From the NCBI GenBank assembly GCA_012274205.1, contig JAAOZY010000227.1:1-6950 (forward strand): a DNA stretch of 6,950 nucleotides, written 5' to 3'. The position numbers and the translations under genes were made by a program. This stretch comes from Betaproteobacteria bacterium (GTDB lineage: Bacteria; Pseudomonadota; Gammaproteobacteria; Burkholderiales; SG8-39). The notes below the pieces were generated by a model that was given only the letters and a program-made list of their open reading frames with translations, was not told the DNA's origin and did no database searches. Each line of letters begins with the position of its first letter. The stretch's first letter is position 1. Below, in pieces: positions 1-6,070 of this stretch.

Positions 1-1417
1 CCGGGTAGCCCAGGCACACCACGCCGACGAGCTGGCCTTTCCAGATGATCGGCAGCGTAAAGAATTGCTGCGCGCTCGTGCTCTCCAGATCGACCTGCAT
101 CGCCCGGCGCATCGCTTCCGCGCCCATCCACAGGCCCTGGGTGTTGGCGAGCAGCATCGCGCGGGTATCGGCGGTGAAGGTGCCGCGCTCGACCGGGGCT
201 CGCGCGGCATTGCCGCCGACAGCATAGGTTCGCACCTTCTCCGGGGAATCGTGATCGACCACGGAGATGCTGGCGCAATCGGCCTCGAAGTTCTCCCTGA
301 GGCGCAGCAGCACATCCTCGACGATTCGATCCATGTCCAATTCCGACAGGATCGCCCGATCGATTTTCGACAAGGTCGTGAGCGTGTCGAACTGGCGCCC
401 CAGCCGTGTCGCCATCGCGTTGAACGATCCGGCGAGCTCGCCGAACTCGTCGGCGCTGGCCACTTCCACCTTGGTGGTGAAATCATTGCTGCCGAGCCGG
501 CGCGTGCCCTCGATCAGTCGCTCCAGCGGAACCATGGTGCGACGGATCTGGGTCAGGCTCAGGAGCGTGACCACGAGAATGGAAAGGAGCACATTTCCCC
601 AGAAAATCACGCCGAACGTGGCGAGGGGGCCGAGCGCAACGGCTTCGGGTTGGCTGGCGACAACGATCCAGCGCATTGCGAGAAAATTCGACTGCAGAAA
701 TATTTCCTGGTAATCGCCGATAAACTCTTGTCGTCCGTCCTGCCAGCTGAATTGTCCCTTCGCGTAGGGTGGCAGTTGCGCGATGAGCGCGCCTATGGCT
801 TTCGGCTGGATCGGCGGCTGGCAGAACAAAGCGATGAACGCTTCATTCAGCACGCAGAAAGACGTCTGATACGGGAACGTTTCCGTATCGCCCCAGAGAT
901 AGCGCGGATCGATTTCTGCGACTGCAAGACGCATGTCCGCTGCAAGCGGATTCATCGCCCGGATCAACAGAATCTTCCTGTCCTGGCCCGGCCCTTCCTG
1001 GTCGATCAGCACCGCGTTCCCCCGGCGCAAATGCGCCATCGCGGCCTCATCCGGGATCGGGACTGCCAACACGTCGCCAAATGCGGAAACCGCGCGGCTC
1101 TGCGGTGACACCAAGCTCAGGCCGCGGAATGTCCTGCCCAGCCATTCCTTGGGCGCGCGGGACGCGCTCCTGCCGGAAAGTTCGCCGGCGACGTTGCGCA
1201 GCAATTGGTTCGCCAGCAGCACGCGCTCGTAAATTGCGGTGGCATAGGTTGCGCTGGCCGCCTGCAGTTGAGTGTGCCCCTGCTTGAGCAGCATCCTGTT
1301 GGCCTGCACGAAGTACAGCACCGCCAGAACGAGGAAAGGAATGAACGCCGACAGCACGAAATACAGCAGAACCCTTCGTGCGACTTTGCTGCGCAGGAAC
1401 GTTCCTTCGAGCTTCAT
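1..1417 (-). CDS. Membrane sensor protein with periplasmic domain, HAMP and GAF; C-terminal output domain cut off by the window edge
   Basis: The start is the ATG at 1417-1415, and the frame stays open for 472 codons to the left edge, so the C-terminus is missing. Residues 16-38 form a first transmembrane helix (VLLYFVLSAFIPFLVLAVLY). Residues about 40-264 form a periplasmic domain of dCache-like size, with two cysteines (C188, C199) that could pair. Residues 265-288 form a second helix. Residues about 289-340 are a HAMP linker (MVPLERLIEGTRRLG, then DEFGELAGSFNAMATRL), and a GAF domain begins near residue 350. This is the layout of an inner-membrane signal transducer. The missing output could be GGDEF/EAL, a histidine kinase or a nucleotide cyclase; a c-di-GMP enzyme is my guess only. 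The gene starts 10 bases after the pseudopilin stop with no strong Shine-Dalgarno, which fits translational coupling. The ligand is unknown. The architecture is secure; the function is not. Confidence 0.85.
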   Translation of the reverse strand, partial: MKLEGTFLRSKVARRVLLYFVLSAFIPFLVLAVLYFVQANRMLLKQGHTQLQAASATYATAIYERVLLANQLLRNVAGELSGRSASRAPKEWLGRTFRGLSLVSPQSRAVSAFGDVLAVPIPDEAAMAHLRRGNAVLIDQEGPGQDRKILLIRAMNPLAADMRLAVAEIDPRYLWGDTETFPYQTSFCVLNEAFIALFCQPPIQPKAIGALIAQLPPYAKGQFSWQDGRQEFIGDYQEIFLQSNFLAMRWIVVASQPEAVALGPLATFGVIFWGNVLLSILVVTLLSLTQIRRTMVPLERLIEGTRRLGSNDFTTKVEVASADEFGELAGSFNAMATRLGRQFDTLTTLSKIDRAILSELDMDRIVEDVLLRLRENFEADCASISVVDHDSPEKVRTYAVGGNAARAPVERGTFTADTRAMLLANTQGLWMGAEAMRRAMQVDLESTSAQQFFTLPIIWKGQLVGVVCLGYP

Positions 1418-1427
1418 TTGTGCGCGT

Positions 1428-2084
1428 TCAGTAGTCCGACGCAAGGCCCACGAATCGCCCGTCGTTGGCCCGCACAACGTCGTCGTGGCTGGCATTCGCC
1501 GTCAGCGGTCCCTGGCTCGCGCCGTCCTTGCCTTTGCTGTAAAGGTCGAAGTCCGAGTTGATCGGCACCAGATTCTTGTCTTTGCGCACCTTACCCGTCT
1601 GTGTATGTTCCAATGGCTGCAGGCGCAGGTATTCATAGGGATGATTCCAGGGGTCGAGCATGCCGGCCTTGCCGATTTCCGCCAAAGTGGCCGGATAGGT
1701 TCTGTTATCAATTTCGTACAGCTTGATGACAGCGCCCAAAGCGACGATGTCCGCCGTTGCCTGATGGACGCGGACGCGTTCGCGGTAGCTGCTGTAGGAT
1801 GGCACGGCGATGGCCGTCAGGATCGCCAATATCGCGATGGCAATCGACAATTCGACCAGGGTGAAGCCGACCAGAGGGAGCGGGCGCTGGCTGCGCTTGC
1901 GCCGGTCGGCAGGCGGCGTCGGAACGGCACGGCCCGGCTGATACCACCCGATGCTGCGGCCGCGCGCAGGCAAGGCGGGCGGGCTCGCGCCCGGCCCGGA
2001 CCACGAAGCCTGGTCTTTGCGCGGGCTATATCGAAACACCAGGTGTCCCCGGATTGCTCGACTGAACGGAATCCAATGCGACAT
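1428..2084 (-). CDS. GspG-like pseudopilin / type IV pilin-like protein with a long leader
   Basis: This is a 218-residue protein with a class III prepilin signal. The leader ends in a basic stretch (ADRRKRSQRPLPLVG) followed by FTLVELSIAIAILAILTAIA, with cleavage after G73, F74 as mature residue 1 and E78 as the conserved Glu5. The hydrophobic helix would hold the protein in the membrane and pack the filament core. After cleavage about 145 residues remain. They include DPWNHPYEY (144-152) and DFDLYSKGKDG (178-188), which resemble the conserved Pro/Trp segment and the calcium-binding C-terminal loop of GspG-type major pseudopilins. No prepilin peptidase, secretin or ATPase gene is in the window, so the filament system would be encoded elsewhere. 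The start is uncertain. The ATG at 2084 gives a 73-residue leader with a poor ribosome site; a GTG at 2039 is preceded by GGGGA at a 6-base spacing; a TTG at 1973 is also in frame. The sensor gene follows after 10 bases. Confidence 0.85.
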   Translation of the reverse strand: MSHWIPFSRAIRGHLVFRYSPRKDQASWSGPGASPPALPARGRSIGWYQPGRAVPTPPADRRKRSQRPLPLVGFTLVELSIAIAILAILTAIAVPSYSSYRERVRVHQATADIVALGAVIKLYEIDNRTYPATLAEIGKAGMLDPWNHPYEYLRLQPLEHTQTGKVRKDKNLVPINSDFDLYSKGKDGASQGPLTANASHDDVVRANDGRFVGLASDY

Positions 2085-2133
2085 TCATGTTTGCAGCTTT
2101 CGTCCAGGGGAAGTCAGCGGCGCGTCAAATTCA

Positions 2134-2139
2134 AGTATA
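2134..2139 (-). promoter_or_regulatory. Candidate -10 element upstream of the pseudopilin gene
   Basis: On the minus strand these bases read TATACT, five of six matches to the sigma-70 consensus TATAAT. They sit about 50 bases before the ATG at 2084 and about 95 before the GTG at 2039, in the most AT-rich part of the gap. The -35 region 17-18 bases further upstream (GGCAGG or TGGCAG) is a poor match, so the promoter would be weak or activator-dependent. This is inferred from sequence alone. Confidence 0.3.
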
Positions 2140-2182
2140 TGCCAATACGAAGCGCGCCTGCCAGCGCACTCAATACAGAAAG

Positions 2183-2202
2183 GATTATTGTCCCCGATAA
2201 TC
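2183..2202. repeat. Inverted repeat upstream of the pseudopilin promoter candidate
   Basis: GATTAT at 2183-2188 and ATAATC at 2197-2202 are exact reverse complements separated by 8 bases. The pair is AT-rich inside GC-rich DNA and lies about 45 bases upstream of the candidate -10 element. That position would suit an activator or repressor operator. Short arms of this kind can arise by chance, and no regulator gene is nearby, so the role is speculative. Confidence 0.25.
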
Positions 2203-2340
2203 GCCTGGTCCGGCGCTGATGCTTGCCTCCGGCCGCGCGCAGCGACATTGCACTGGCCGTCGTCGCGAATGCGGTCGGAAAACAGGAGCGGCTTCGCAGC
2301 GGACAAGCGACCGCCGGTGCGGCGATCTCGCCGGCGCAAA

Positions 2341-4290
2341 TCACAGCGCCCCGCGGCGCGCCCGGCGCAGCACGAAGCGCCCCGGATCGAGCGCATCGGC
2401 CAGATCGCCTTCGAGCGGCAGCGGCTCGTGTTCCAGCTGGCTCGCCAGCAATTCGCCCGCGAGCGCCGCCCACACCAGGCCGCGCGAGGCCAGCGCCGTA
2501 GCGCAATAGAGCCCGGCGTGCCGGGGCAGATCGCTCAACTGCGCGCCTGACAGCGCGGTGCTGCCGGCACGCGCTGCCTCCACGTCGGGCATCGCGCCGA
2601 TCAGCGGCAGGTGATCCGGCGCAGCGCAGCGAAAACCCACCGCGCCTTCGAGCGCCGCAGCATCGGCGACCGGCCGTGCCTGCGGCAGCAACAGCGCCAG
2701 CCGCGCAAGATTGGCCTCGTGTCCCTTGAGCTGCGGCGCGGGATCGTCGTCACCGCGATCGTAGGTGCTGCCAGTCACCATCATCCCTTCGACCGCCGGC
2801 AGCGCATAGCCGGCGCCGGTGAGCACGATGCGCGGCGAGTCCAGGCCCGCTGCGGGCAGGAAGCTCACCTGCCCGCGGATTTTTTGCAGTGCCTGCCCCA
2901 GCGGCGCCAGCCGCGCGGTGTCGTTCGAATTGGCAAGCACCAGCAGCGGCGCGGCAGCGATGAGGCGGCCGTCGGCGGCGAGCGCCTGCCAGCACGCCCC
3001 GCTGCGCGCGATGCGCTCCACCCGCGCGCCGAAATGCGTGTGCAGCGCCGCCCCCGCAGCCGCAAGCTGCGCCGCGATGAGGCTCATCGGACGCATCCAT
3101 CCTGCGCCCGGAAACCAGGCGCCGCCGCCGGCCAGCGCGCAGCCCGCCAGCGCCTCGGCATCGGCGCGCCCGGCGTAGCGTGCAAATTCGGCCGGAAACC
3201 CCTGCGCCGCGAGTGCCGCCTGCAGGCGCCGCTCGCCTGCAGCGTCGCCGCCAAGCTGCAGCACGCCGCAGCGCGCCCACGCCGGCTTCCGGCCGGACTG
3301 CTCGAGCGCCTGCCAGTGGCTGAGCGCAAGCAGAAAGCCGTTGCGCGTGGCGCGCGACAGGATGCAATCGTCGACCGAAACATGCGGGTGAAATACGCCC
3401 GCGTACCTGGCAGCCTGCGCCGGCGCCGGATCGCGGCCCTCGATCAGCTCGATACGCCAGCCGCGCTGCGCCAGGCGTTCGGCCACGGCCGCGCCGGCGA
3501 TGCCCGCACCGATCACGATGGCGTGCCGGCTGCCGGGTTCGGCGGCTTGCGCAGGTTCGGGCCGCGGCCGCCGCGGCGCATGGTGGCCGCGCAGCATTTC
3601 GCGCTTGCGCCCGAAGCCTGCGCATTTTTCGACGGCGAAGCCGGCCGCGTCCAATGCCTGGCGTACCGCGGCCGCAGTCGTATAGGTGGCGAGCGTGGCC
3701 CCGGGGCGCGCCAGCTGCGCGATCCGGCGCAACAGCTGCGGTGACCACATGTCCTGATTGAGCCGGGGCGCGAAGCCGTCGAGGTAAATGGCGTCGGCGC
3801 GCAGGCGCAGCTGCGCTGCGGCCGCAGCGGCGTCGGCGAATGCCAGCGTCAGCGTAAGCCGACCGTCCTCGAACTGCAGGCGGTGCATGCCCGCGAGCAG
3901 CGGCGGCCATGCCTGCCGCAATTGCCGCGCCAGCGGCTCGAATTCGGCATGGCGCGCATGCAGCTCCGCCAGCGCGGCGCGTTCGAACGGATGCTTCTCG
4001 ATCGAAACATAATGCAGGCGCTCGCAGCGCGCCGGATCGGCGCGCCACTGCCGCCAGGTGGCGAGGAAGTTGAGCCCGGTGCCGAAGCCGGTTTCGAGTA
4101 TGGTGAAACTGCGCCGGGCGGCCCATCGCTGCGGCAGTCCATTGCCGCCGAGGAATACATGCTGCGCCTGGCCCGGGCCCGATTGCGCACTGTGATACAC
4201 GTCGCCGTAGAGCGGCGCATACGGCGTGCCGGCGCTATCGAATGCGAGCTCAGCGGGCTCTATGTGCATGCGGCCGACGTGCCCTGGCAC
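2341..4290 (-). CDS. mnmC: Bifunctional tRNA 5-methylaminomethyl-2-thiouridine synthesis protein MnmC
   Basis: MnmC completes the (c)mnm5(s2)U34 modification in the anticodon of certain tRNAs. The FAD domain removes carboxymethyl from cmnm5 to give nm5, and the methyltransferase domain then methylates nm5 to mnm5 with S-adenosylmethionine. Numbered from the GTG at 4290, the methyltransferase covers about 8-240: FTILETGFGTGLNFLATW (62-79, SAM loop), YLDGFAPRLNQDMWS (169-183) and GFGRKREML (225-233), all close to the E. coli protein as I recall it. The oxidase covers about 255-645: a Rossmann FAD motif IGAGIAGAAVAERL (260-273), RCAAPDHLPLIGAMPD (554-569) and ASRGLVWAALAGELL (601-615). Both halves are intact in one frame, and 649 residues is normal for the family. 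The better start is the ATG at 4269 (642 residues), because MHIEPAELAF lines up with the usual N-terminus. The upstream lipoprotein gene ends at 4314. Confidence 0.95.
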   Translation of the reverse strand: MPGHVGRMHIEPAELAFDSAGTPYAPLYGDVYHSAQSGPGQAQHVFLGGNGLPQRWAARRSFTILETGFGTGLNFLATWRQWRADPARCERLHYVSIEKHPFERAALAELHARHAEFEPLARQLRQAWPPLLAGMHRLQFEDGRLTLTLAFADAAAAAAQLRLRADAIYLDGFAPRLNQDMWSPQLLRRIAQLARPGATLATYTTAAAVRQALDAAGFAVEKCAGFGRKREMLRGHHAPRRPRPEPAQAAEPGSRHAIVIGAGIAGAAVAERLAQRGWRIELIEGRDPAPAQAARYAGVFHPHVSVDDCILSRATRNGFLLALSHWQALEQSGRKPAWARCGVLQLGGDAAGERRLQAALAAQGFPAEFARYAGRADAEALAGCALAGGGAWFPGAGWMRPMSLIAAQLAAAGAALHTHFGARVERIARSGACWQALAADGRLIAAAPLLVLANSNDTARLAPLGQALQKIRGQVSFLPAAGLDSPRIVLTGAGYALPAVEGMMVTGSTYDRGDDDPAPQLKGHEANLARLALLLPQARPVADAAALEGAVGFRCAAPDHLPLIGAMPDVEAARAGSTALSGAQLSDLPRHAGLYCATALASRGLVWAALAGELLASQLEHEPLPLEGDLADALDPGRFVLRRARRGAL

Positions 4291-4292
4291 GT
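4277..4292. repeat. Perfect 7-bp inverted repeat just upstream of the mnmC ATG
   Basis: On the minus strand ACGTGCC and GGCACGT are exact complements around a 2-base centre. In mRNA they could form a small GC-rich hairpin. It covers the alternative GTG start at 4290 and ends 7 bases before the ATG at 4269, where a ribosome site would sit. No T tract follows, so it is not a good intrinsic terminator. It could reduce mnmC translation, bind a dimeric protein, or be chance. Confidence 0.35.
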
Positions 4293-4313
4293 TCAGCGGA
4301 AGTCGACAAGCGC

Positions 4314-5570
4314 TTAGAACGCGACGTAGGGTCCGGCACCAGCCGGAGTGGCGGCGCCTTCGATCGCGGTGTACACATTGCGGCCATAGAAGAACGGCAG
4401 CCCCCAGTCGAAGCTGTTGGCGACGAAGGATCCGCCGAATTCGCCGAACGCGGCGAATGTCGGCTGGGCTGCGAGCAGCGTCGACGCATTGCCTATGCTG
4501 AAACTGATGCTCGCGTTGGCGCCGTTGGCGCCCTGGATCACGGCGGATGTGTCCAGCGTCGCGGCCGGGCAGTAGAATCCGGGCGCGGCGGAACTGTTCG
4601 GGCAGACCGGGATGTTGTCCTGGAAGAACAGGCCGTTGGATCCGCTGTCGAGAAAGCTCGCGCTATAGCTGCCGCCGTTGTAGCTGGTGGTGAAATTTCC
4701 CGTGCCCGGATCGACGCCGACCACCGTCGCCGCGCCGAGCCCGTTGTTCGCCTGCGTGCCGATGCCGAACACCAGCGATCCCGCCAGGCGCGCGGCGCCG
4801 CCTGCCGGCACCGCGGGCAGCTGGATGATCACGCCGTTGTTGTTGACGGCGAACATGGCCACCGGATTCTGCACCTGCTGTGCCAGCGGCACCGGCGTCT
4901 GCGCGCACGCAGTAGCGGTGCAGCCATAATAGATGCCGCGGTTATTGGTCTGCACGCAGGCGCTGCCGCAGTCCTGGCGAAACATGCCGAGCCCGAGAAT
5001 GCCGTTGGCGCGCAGCTGCTGCACGCTATTCTTCGACGCGCCGGTAGCGGCGCATCGCGCCGGCGCACTGGGAAAGCCGGAGACGCCGATCACCTGTATC
5101 GGCAGCGAACTGGCCTGTTCTCCCGCCAGTTTCAGGTCCGCCAGCCGCACCGGACCCCAGGTGTAGCCATCGACAAAGTGCGTGCATTCGGCCAGCGTAT
5201 TGCCGTTGGCGTCGGACTGCGGCGCCAGCGCCAGCGTCGCCGAAAGCGCCGAGGACATGACGCGCAATCCGCTCGACCCGGTATCGAGCACGATATTGTC
5301 TATGGTCTGGCAATTGGAGGCATTGCCGGGCGCGCACAGCGTCACGCTGACGAAGCCGAGATTGACGTTCCCGCCCAGCCCGGAGTCGACCGATATCGGA
5401 TGCACGTTGGCGGCGGCGCCGGCGATGGTGTTGCTGCTCGGCGCCGGCGCCGCGGGAGCAGGCGCGGCAGCGGCGCTGTCGCTGCTACTGCCACCGCCGC
5501 CGCCGCAGCCCTGGATCAGGACCAGCCCCGCCAGCAATGCGATCCCCAGCAGCTTGCGCATGCTCCGCAT
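4314..5570 (-). CDS. DUF3443 family lipoprotein, pepsin-like aspartic protease motifs
   Basis: I recognise this 418-residue protein as DUF3443, a family without an assigned function that I know of. It begins with a lipoprotein signal (MRSMRKLLGIALLAGLVLIQ, then GC) with C22 as the likely lipidated residue. A flexible Gly/Ser/Ala/Pro linker follows to about residue 48. The body carries a set of motifs in pepsin order: IVLDTGSSGLRV (93-104, compare pepsin DTGSSNLWV), GYTWGP (135-140, where the pepsin flap would be), NGILGLGMF (189-197), SLVFGIGTQ (265-273), FLDSGSNGLFF (307-317) and FDWGLPFFYGRNVYTAIEG (387-405, compare the pepsin ILGDVFIRQYYTVFD segment). Candidate catalytic residues are D96 and D308, 212 residues apart. 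Ten or so cysteines suggest disulfides in the envelope. The ATG lies 3 bases after the DUF2844 stop, implying coupled translation; an in-frame ATG three codons on is possible. Family assignment is good; protease activity is inference. Confidence 0.88.
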   Translation of the reverse strand: MRSMRKLLGIALLAGLVLIQGCGGGGGSSSDSAAAAPAPAAPAPSSNTIAGAAANVHPISVDSGLGGNVNLGFVSVTLCAPGNASNCQTIDNIVLDTGSSGLRVMSSALSATLALAPQSDANGNTLAECTHFVDGYTWGPVRLADLKLAGEQASSLPIQVIGVSGFPSAPARCAATGASKNSVQQLRANGILGLGMFRQDCGSACVQTNNRGIYYGCTATACAQTPVPLAQQVQNPVAMFAVNNNGVIIQLPAVPAGGAARLAGSLVFGIGTQANNGLGAATVVGVDPGTGNFTTSYNGGSYSASFLDSGSNGLFFQDNIPVCPNSSAAPGFYCPAATLDTSAVIQGANGANASISFSIGNASTLLAAQPTFAAFGEFGGSFVANSFDWGLPFFYGRNVYTAIEGAATPAGAGPYVAF

Positions 5571-5573
5571 CGC

Positions 5574-6032
5574 CTATTGGATCTCTTTTTCAGAAACGCC
5601 CTGCGGTAGCATCAGCGGAACGTAGGCGCGGCCGAAAAAGGCGCGCATATGGCCGCCGCTCTGCACCACCAGACCCGACTGCTCGACCGTTCGCGGCCCG
5701 CTCGCGCCTTCCCGGCTCCTGAGCGCATCCACATAGGTCTGGAAATAGCGGCCCAGGATCTGCTGTAAATCCGGAATGTCGGGGCCCTGCCAGCTCACGG
5801 CGAACACCATGCCTGCGGGTGAAACGTATTGCTTCACGCTGATGCCCGATGGCAGCTGCAGGCGGTGCACGTCGAAGCGGTAAGCGGAGACGACGTCGAC
5901 CTTCGCCTGCAGCTGAGCGCCATCCGCCGCCACCGAGCTTGCATCGTCGCCCAGGCTTGCCGCGGCGGGCACGCAGGCAGTCGCCAGCGCCAGTGCGAGG
6001 CCGGAACACCAAAGTTTCAGTAGCGCGTCCAT
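5574..6032 (-). CDS. DUF2844 family exported protein
   Basis: This is a 152-residue protein that I assign to DUF2844, which has no known function. It has a Sec-type signal peptide: a hydrophobic core LWCSGLALALATACVPA, then AAA|SLGDD with probable cleavage after A25. Cleavage would leave about 127 residues starting SLGDDASSV, which is typical of the family. A lipobox at C20 (ATAC) is poor, so a soluble periplasmic protein is more likely than a lipoprotein. The body contains HRLQLPSGISVKQYVSPAG (56-74), VFAVSWQGPDIPDL (76-89) and GLVVQSGGHMRAFFGRAYVP (120-139); I see no catalytic motif or cofactor site. The start ATG has a good ribosome site. The next gene, DUF3443, begins 3 bases after this stop. 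I know the two families as frequent neighbours in betaproteobacteria, so they probably act together. Confidence 0.87.
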   Translation of the reverse strand: MDALLKLWCSGLALALATACVPAAASLGDDASSVAADGAQLQAKVDVVSAYRFDVHRLQLPSGISVKQYVSPAGMVFAVSWQGPDIPDLQQILGRYFQTYVDALRSREGASGPRTVEQSGLVVQSGGHMRAFFGRAYVPLMLPQGVSEKEIQ

Positions 6033-6043
6033 CTCCCTGCCTC
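6033..6043 (-). promoter_or_regulatory. Ribosome binding site of the DUF2844 gene
   Basis: Read on the minus strand, GAGG (6043-6040) lies 7 bases before the ATG at 6032, and GGGAG directly abuts the ATG. The GAGG copy has ideal spacing and supports this start. It is the clearest Shine-Dalgarno site in the window. Confidence 0.6.
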
Positions 6044-6070
6044 GTTGTCGCCGCGCCGGCTCGCTCGCTA

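Larger units (their letters stand above)
2085..2340. other. Intergenic region between mnmC and the pseudopilin gene
   Basis: These 256 bases lie downstream of mnmC and upstream of the pseudopilin start. The stretch from about 2120 to 2205 is noticeably richer in A and T than the flanking genes, as expected of a promoter region. It contains a candidate -10 element (2134-2139) and an inverted repeat (2183-2202), listed separately. A compact GC-rich palindrome, CGGCGATCTCGCCG at 2320-2333, lies just past the mnmC stop but has no T tract. Minus-strand frames cross the region, but they enter from inside mnmC and resemble no protein I know. Confidence 0.6.

Noticed and set aside
65..1108. 347-residue plus-strand open frame
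   Set aside because: It lies antisense to the sensor gene, whose translation shows clear TM, HAMP and GAF features. The plus-strand protein is rich in His, Arg and Ala and has no recognisable domain; such frames are common opposite GC-rich genes.
2144..2163. Possible sigma-54 promoter (TGGCAGG...CTTCG on the minus strand) before the pseudopilin gene
   Set aside because: The -24 half matches, but the -12 half lacks the essential GC at the right spacing. A second TGGCA nearby is also off by one base.
2320..2333. Palindrome CGGCGATCTCGCCG after mnmC as a terminator
   Set aside because: The stem is good, but the sequence that follows on the minus strand has no T run, so intrinsic termination is not supported.
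2085..2506. Minus-strand frames of 103 and 130 residues crossing the mnmC end and the intergenic gap
   Set aside because: Both begin inside mnmC in the wrong frame, have unusual composition and show no family resemblance or ribosome site.
2611..3744. 377-residue plus-strand and 458-residue minus-strand (2750-4126) frames inside mnmC
   Set aside because: MnmC motifs run continuously through its own frame across this whole span. The others are Arg/Ala-rich shadows.
4242..5609. 455-residue plus-strand frame
   Set aside because: It is antisense to the DUF3443 gene, which has a signal peptide and conserved motifs. The plus frame is low-complexity Arg/Ala/Gly with none.
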